A stretch of DNA of 5,103 nt from JBFHRB01 sp041591915 (GTDB lineage: Bacteria > Actinomycetota > Nitriliruptoria > Nitriliruptorales > Nitriliruptoraceae): contig JBFHRB010000245.1 of the NCBI GenBank assembly GCA_041591915.1, positions 1 to 5,103 of the forward strand. Direction: 5' to 3'. The translations under genes and the position numbers were made by a program. The notes under the pieces were generated by a model. The model was not told the DNA's origin, made no database searches, and saw nothing but the letters and a program-made list of their open reading frames with translations. Within the stretch, counting starts at the first letter, position 1, and each line of letters begins with the position of its first letter. Shown here one piece after another: positions 1 through 5,103 of this stretch.

Positions 1-11
1 CCCCCCTCGGC

Positions 12-467
12 TCAGCCCTTGCGCTCGAGCCGTTCGTGCGTGATCGTGATCTCCTCGACCACGACGCCGTCGGTGCTGGCGTCGAGATCGGTGGCTGACC
101 AGGCACTGATCCAGCCCTCGAAGAAGTTCCAGCGGTCGACCTCGTCACCCTTGGCCGAGTCGCCCTTGTACATGACGATCGAGCCGTTGCGGCGCGAGGG
201 CTCTCCGTCCAGGACCGTCTGGTACCACTTGACCAGCTCGTTGTCCTGGCTGAGACCACGCTTGAGCGTGATGTCGTTGTAGGAGATGCGACCCGGGCGC
301 TTCTGCACCTCGAGCTGGCCGCCGCCCGCCTTCGTCTCCCAGTGGGTGATGACCTCAGCGGTGTAGCCGAGGCCCGAGACGGACATGAACGACCCCATGG
401 TGACGCCGTCCACCTCGAGGGTGAACGACGATGCCAGGATCTTCTTGTCGCGTTCCAAATCTGCCAT
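12..467 (-). CDS. Contractile-tail inner tube protein (T4 gp19-like)
   Basis: The 151-residue product matches the phage T4 gp19-like tail tube family in length and in its conserved blocks: an N-terminal strand region with GSFMSVSGLG (residues 25-34), the RPGRISYNDITLKRG block (57-71), a Trp at 81, the aromatic WNFFEGWISAW stretch (113-123), and a closing VEEITITHERLE (137-148). Proteins of this family form stacked hexameric rings that make the rigid inner tube of contractile tails and injection systems. There is no signal peptide or membrane segment, so it should be cytoplasmic until particle release. The ATG start is preceded by GAGGAG eight bases upstream. It lies 18 bases after the sheath stop, so the two are almost certainly co-transcribed. 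Many CIS clusters carry two or three tube paralogues, and only one is visible here. The family call is secure; which tube paralogue it is cannot be told. Confidence 0.95.
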   Translation of the reverse strand: MADLERDKKILASSFTLEVDGVTMGSFMSVSGLGYTAEVITHWETKAGGGQLEVQKRPGRISYNDITLKRGLSQDNELVKWYQTVLDGEPSRRNGSIVMYKGDSAKGDEVDRWNFFEGWISAWSATDLDASTDGVVVEEITITHERLERKG

Positions 468-485
468 GTTGCGCTCTCCTCAGGC

Positions 486-2051
486 CTAAGCGGCGTTGTC
501 CTTGAACTGGCTGATCCGGAAGATCACGAACTCCGCCGGCTTCACCGGCGCGATCCCGACCTCGATGATCAGCTTGCCTTCGTCGATCGACTCCGGCGGG
601 TTGTTCTCCGCGTCGCACTTCACGAAGAACGCCTGCTCGGGGGTGGTGCCGAACAACGCACCCTCCTGCCACAGGCCACGCAGGAACGAGCTGACGGTCC
701 GCTTCACGCCCTCCCAGAGCTTCTGGTCGTTGGGCTCGAAGACGACCCACTGGGTGCCCGTCATGATCGCGTCCTCGACCATGTTGAACAGCCGGCGGAC
801 GTTGAGGTAGCGCCAGTCCGTGTCGGACGACAGCGTGCGAGCGCCCCAGACGCGGACACCGCGCGTGCCGAACGGCCGGATGCAGTTGATCCCGATCGGG
901 TTGAGCATCCCCTGCTCGGCCTTGGAGATGTCCCGCTCGAGCGAGAGCACGCCGCGGACGATCTCGTTCGCCGGTGCCTTCCAGACGCCGCGCGTGTCGT
1001 CGACGCGTGCCATGAGGCCCGCGACGTGACCGCTCGGCGGCACGAGGATCTCGCTGTTGCCGTTGGTGCCCGCGGGGTTGTCCACGCGGATCCAGGGGTA
1101 GTACATCGCGGCGAACGCCGAGTCGTACATGGCGACGTCGCTGCGCCACTCCTTGATCTGCTGGATCCCCATGCCCGGAGGTGCGTCCAGGACGGCGATC
1201 CGGTTCGCCTGCTGCTCGCAGTGGTTGATCAGCGCGGTCTGCACCGACTTCCACATCCCGAGGTCGACCGAGCCGTCCTCCTTCGTGGCAGCCGTCACGA
1301 GGTCGGGAACGATGACCATCGTGGCGTCGTCCGCGATCGCCAGGCCGTTGATGCCCTCGCGGTTGGTCTCCGAGCCGGCGAAGTCACGCGCCGAGACGTC
1401 GAGCGGGTTGCGAGGCGCCGGCGTGATCGCGTACTGGCCCGCCTTCGGCATGGCCAAGGTCACGTCGAGGTCCCCGTCGATGGAGACCTTCGTCGCGACC
1501 TTCACGCGCGTCGACGTCTCGTTGACGACGCTCTCCACGTTGGTGTCGCCCGGCGTGATGGTCAGGCCGGCGAAGCTCTCGACGATGACGCCGTCCTCGA
1601 GGACGTTCACGTCGAACGTCGGGTCCTCGTCCCCCTCCGGGTCGTTGAGGTCGACGGCGACGCTGAGTCCGTCGGCAGGGCCGACCGACTCGAACTCGAG
1701 CGCCGTGCCCAGCGCGCGGTCCGCCGCCGGCAGCGCCAGCTGCCCGGGGTCCTCGGACGCCGCGTTGTGCGGGACGCGGACGATGTAGCAGGTGGACCCG
1801 CCGTTGAGGAACCAGCCGTACACCGAGTGCGGCAGCATCGCGCCGTCGGTGAAGCCGCCGTACAGCGACTCGTACTGTGTCCAGCTCGTGACCAGGCGGG
1901 GCTTCACGCCGTCCGGGTCGCTCGGATCATCCTTGGGTGCCTTCTCGGTGAAGCCGACGAACGCGGCGATTGCGGTCGCGCCAGCGGACAGAGACGCCGA
2001 CCCTGACGGCACCTCCTCGACGTAGACCCCAGGGGTCAGGTAACTCGGCAT
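486..2051 (-). CDS. Contractile tail sheath protein
   Basis: The 521-residue product is a tail sheath subunit. The N-terminus YLTPGVYVEEVPSGS (residues 4-18), followed by AFVGFTEKAP (30-39), is the hallmark sheath start. The middle contains RIAVLDAPPGM (284-294) and SGHVAGLMARVDDTRGVWKAPAN (from 340). The C-terminal domain has PFGTRGVRVWGARTLSSD (393-410), YLNVRRLFNMVEDAI (415-429) and a closing strand region near 492-516. In this family the N- and C-terminal arms interlock neighbouring subunits, and contraction of the sheath drives out the inner tube. Residues roughly 95-225 form a variable acidic, strand-rich insertion, probably an outward-facing domain. The ATG is well supported by GGAGG five bases upstream (2057-2061). 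The tube gene follows after 18 bases and the PAAR-like gene ends 107 bases upstream. Only one sheath gene is visible. It contains no frameshift and looks intact. Confidence 0.96.
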   Translation of the reverse strand: MPSYLTPGVYVEEVPSGSASLSAGATAIAAFVGFTEKAPKDDPSDPDGVKPRLVTSWTQYESLYGGFTDGAMLPHSVYGWFLNGGSTCYIVRVPHNAASEDPGQLALPAADRALGTALEFESVGPADGLSVAVDLNDPEGDEDPTFDVNVLEDGVIVESFAGLTITPGDTNVESVVNETSTRVKVATKVSIDGDLDVTLAMPKAGQYAITPAPRNPLDVSARDFAGSETNREGINGLAIADDATMVIVPDLVTAATKEDGSVDLGMWKSVQTALINHCEQQANRIAVLDAPPGMGIQQIKEWRSDVAMYDSAFAAMYYPWIRVDNPAGTNGNSEILVPPSGHVAGLMARVDDTRGVWKAPANEIVRGVLSLERDISKAEQGMLNPIGINCIRPFGTRGVRVWGARTLSSDTDWRYLNVRRLFNMVEDAIMTGTQWVVFEPNDQKLWEGVKRTVSSFLRGLWQEGALFGTTPEQAFFVKCDAENNPPESIDEGKLIIEVGIAPVKPAEFVIFRISQFKDNAA

Positions 2052-2123
2052 GCTTGCCTCCGGAACTCAGTCTCTCTCTCGGTGCTGCTCGGAACGCCCC
2101 TCCCGCGGTGCGGCCCGTCTTGC

Positions 2124-2141
2124 CAGTTGCACGTGCAGTTG
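2124..2141. repeat. Three tandem CANNTG hexamers upstream of the sheath gene
   Basis: The 107-base gap between the PAAR-like gene and the sheath gene contains CAGTTG, CACGTG and CAGTTG head to tail, with the perfect palindrome TGCACGTGCA at 2128-2137 in the centre. It lies about 73 bases before the sheath ATG, a plausible distance for an operator or a promoter-proximal regulator site. No clear -10 or -35 pair could be picked out beside it, so a regulatory role is only a guess. The rest of the gap holds nothing recognisable apart from the sheath ribosome binding site at 2057-2061. Confidence 0.25.
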
Positions 2142-2158
2142 AACGGCGGCGGCTCGCA

Positions 2159-2548
2159 TCAGGGCACCTGCACGGTGAACTGACCCGGAACGACCACCGA
2201 GATCGATCCTCCGAAGACACACACGGCCTTCGAGCTGTTGTTGAGCGCGGGGAACATCCCGATCTTGACGGTCGGCGATCCCGGCATCCAGGGGGCTGGG
2301 GTGTTCGGCACGCAGGGCATGGGCGTGAGGACACCCAGTGCCGCGGCGGTGGCCGAGGCGACGGTGGGGTTGGCGAGCGACGTGCACATGCCGAACGGCG
2401 CGATGTTGACCATGGGCTTGTTGTCCATGATCGTCGCGGCCGGTGGGCCGCCCGCGTTGACCCTGCCGACCGGCAGGACGTTCAGCGTCCCGGGCGCCAG
2501 GCCCATGGTGCACTGGAGCGTCGCCCCCGACACGACCTGCTGGCCCAC
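2159..2548 (-). CDS. DUF4280 PAAR-like protein, candidate spike-tip cap
   Basis: The 129-residue product fits the DUF4280 (PAAR-like) family. It has the opening QVVSGATLQCTMG (residues 4-16), the central MDNKPMVNIAPFGMCTSLANP block (41-61), PCVPNTPAPWMPGSP (78-92) and a closing CVFGGSISVVVPGQ (110-123). Four cysteines (13, 55, 79, 110) occupy the conserved family positions. By analogy with PAAR proteins, it probably caps the spike of a contractile injection machine, where it sharpens the tip or carries an effector. There is no C-terminal toxin extension, so it looks like a bare tip. The start is GTG, with GAGG seven bases upstream. Its first base is the last base of the lipoprotein TAG stop, an arrangement that suggests translational coupling. 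The sheath gene follows after 107 bases. Family assignment is fairly sure; structural role is inferred from family and context. Confidence 0.87.
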   Translation of the reverse strand: MGQQVVSGATLQCTMGLAPGTLNVLPVGRVNAGGPPAATIMDNKPMVNIAPFGMCTSLANPTVASATAAALGVLTPMPCVPNTPAPWMPGSPTVKIGMFPALNNSSKAVCVFGGSISVVVPGQFTVQVP

Positions 2549-3120
2549 TACCCCGCCTCTCCCGAGCTTCCCACCCTAATCGGTTCGACCGGGTCCAGGG
2601 GGGTGATTTCTGCGGTGCCCGCGACCACTGACCCGATGGCCTTCTCGCGGTCGGGGAAGACCAGGACGCAGACCACCCGTCGGTCGTCGTCCTTGTTCCA
2701 ACCGACGAACGTCGGGAGCAGGTAGCTCACGAAGACACCGTCGTCGAGGGTCAGTCCGTGGCGGGACTCGAGCTCCGCCAGGCAGGCGCCGTCGGCCCAC
2801 AGCGAGACGGCCCCGACGCCGGGGAACGGCCCCTCGGGGTGCTCGACCGTCGCGAACACCTCCTGCAGGTGAGGTTCCTCGCACGGGACGACCGGCAGGT
2901 CGGCCACCTCGCCATCGAGCTCGGGATCCGGGTTGAGGCAGTCACCGTCGAGCAACTCGAACACCGAGACCTCGGTGGCCTCGATCACGCGCCCGGCGGC
3001 GTCGCGGGCGACCTCGTCGTCGCCGCGCGAGCAACCGGACAGCGCGAGCGCGAGCAGCAGCACGCCGAGGAACCGCACCCGCAGTCGCACCGCACTCTCC
3101 CCGAACTCCGGGTCCCGCAA
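2548..3120 (-). CDS. Secreted lipoprotein with Septum_form-like domain
   Basis: This predicted lipoprotein has 190 residues from TTG at 3120 or 180 from GTG at 3090. Counting from the GTG, an arginine-rich n-region (RLRVR) and a hydrophobic stretch lead to the lipobox LSGC, with the lipidated Cys at 20. The exported part resembles the actinobacterial septum-formation domain: FELLDGDC (Cys51), VVPCEEPHLQEVFA (Cys70, His74), DGAC (Cys103), then an LPTF...GW pattern and RRVVC (Cys141). These four cysteines could form two disulfides outside the membrane. The family is poorly characterised, so no biochemical activity is claimed. Its stop overlaps the start of the PAAR-like tip gene by one base, implying coordinated expression with the injection machinery. 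A role as a membrane-surface anchor or trigger is inference only. Either start is possible: TTG has the better ribosome site, GTG gives the more typical signal peptide. Confidence 0.85.
   Translation of the reverse strand: MRDPEFGESAVRLRVRFLGVLLLALALSGCSRGDDEVARDAAGRVIEATEVSVFELLDGDCLNPDPELDGEVADLPVVPCEEPHLQEVFATVEHPEGPFPGVGAVSLWADGACLAELESRHGLTLDDGVFVSYLLPTFVGWNKDDDRRVVCVLVFPDREKAIGSVVAGTAEITPLDPVEPIRVGSSGEAG
3097..3102 (-). promoter_or_regulatory. Ribosome binding site for the downstream GTG start of the lipoprotein
   Basis: GGGGAG lies six bases before an in-frame GTG at 3090-3088. Starting here gives a short, purely basic n-region before the hydrophobic core, which is the usual form of a lipoprotein signal peptide. 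It competes with the stronger site at 3126-3131. Confidence 0.5.
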
Positions 3121-3125
3121 CCCGG

Positions 3126-3131
3126 ACCTCC
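3126..3131 (-). promoter_or_regulatory. Ribosome binding site for the upstream TTG start of the lipoprotein
   Basis: GGAGGT is a full match to the anti-Shine-Dalgarno core. It lies five bases before TTG at 3120-3118, and just after an in-frame TAG at 3138-3136, so TTG is the furthest possible start of this frame. Use of this start adds ten residues, three of them acidic, in front of the signal peptide. Confidence 0.5.
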
Positions 3132-3179
3132 CTGTCTAGCCGAAAGCCGGGCCCGGCGCATGTCCCCGCGTCGAAGGGC

Positions 3180-5103
<1,924 letters not shown>

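Noticed and set aside
342..2006. A 554-codon open frame on the plus strand, antisense to the sheath gene
   Set aside because: The translation is a low-complexity Arg/Asp/Val/Leu/His mix without family motifs, as expected opposite a high-GC gene. The minus-strand frame has unmistakable sheath motifs and a good ribosome site.
2052..2158. Possible small gene in the gap between the DUF4280 and sheath genes
   Set aside because: No frame in this gap has a start with a ribosome site and a recognisable product. The open frames that cross it extend into the neighbouring genes as shadows.
1970..2725. A 251-codon open frame on the plus strand spanning the DUF4280 gene and its flanks
   Set aside because: It is Arg/His-rich with no recognisable domain, crosses two well-supported minus-strand genes, and fits third-position GC bias.
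3146..3157. Perfect palindrome GCCGGGCCCGGC after the TPR gene, considered as an intrinsic terminator
   Set aside because: It has no spacer for a proper loop beyond four bases taken from the stem itself and no T-rich run on either strand. Short G/C palindromes are common by chance at this base composition.

Overview
The window looks like part of a contractile injection system (CIS) or phage-tail-like gene cluster from a high-GC actinobacterium. The lineage is inferred from very high GC with G/C-rich third codon positions, frequent GTG and TTG starts, purine-rich Shine-Dalgarno sites, and a lipoprotein with a septum-formation-type domain that is typical of Actinobacteria. The sequence does not identify a genus.

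All five genes supported here lie on the minus strand, so the transcriptional order runs from high to low coordinates. (1) 5103-3180 is a 5'-truncated gene for a protein with a Pro-Glu repeat arm, a degenerate P-loop NTPase-like region and five C-terminal TPR units. (2) 3120-2548 encodes a secreted lipoprotein with a Septum_form-like domain. (3) 2548-2159 encodes a small PAAR-like DUF4280 protein, a candidate spike-tip cap, whose start codon shares one base with the lipoprotein stop codon. (4) 2051-486 encodes the contractile tail sheath protein. (5) 467-12 encodes a gp19-type inner tube protein, 18 bases after the sheath. The 11 bases left after the tube stop are purine-rich and may be the ribosome binding site of a further gene beyond the window.

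Functionally, sheath plus tube form the contractile core: the tube is assembled inside the sheath and is driven out when the sheath contracts. The DUF4280 protein would sharpen the tip. The lipoprotein and the TPR protein are not standard structural parts of such particles. Their position directly upstream, and the stop/start overlap between lipoprotein and tip gene, suggest they are accessory factors, perhaps for membrane anchoring, triggering or assembly, but that is inference. No capsid, portal, terminase, integrase, baseplate, LysM or AAA+ remodelling gene lies in these 5.1 kb, so an extracellular CIS, an intracellular actinobacterial CIS, a tailocin and a prophage tail cannot be separated from this window alone.

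Non-coding DNA is limited to 89 or fewer bases between the TPR gene and the lipoprotein, 107 bases between the tip gene and the sheath, and 18 bases between sheath and tube. No RNA gene, CRISPR array, insertion sequence or convincing intrinsic terminator was seen.
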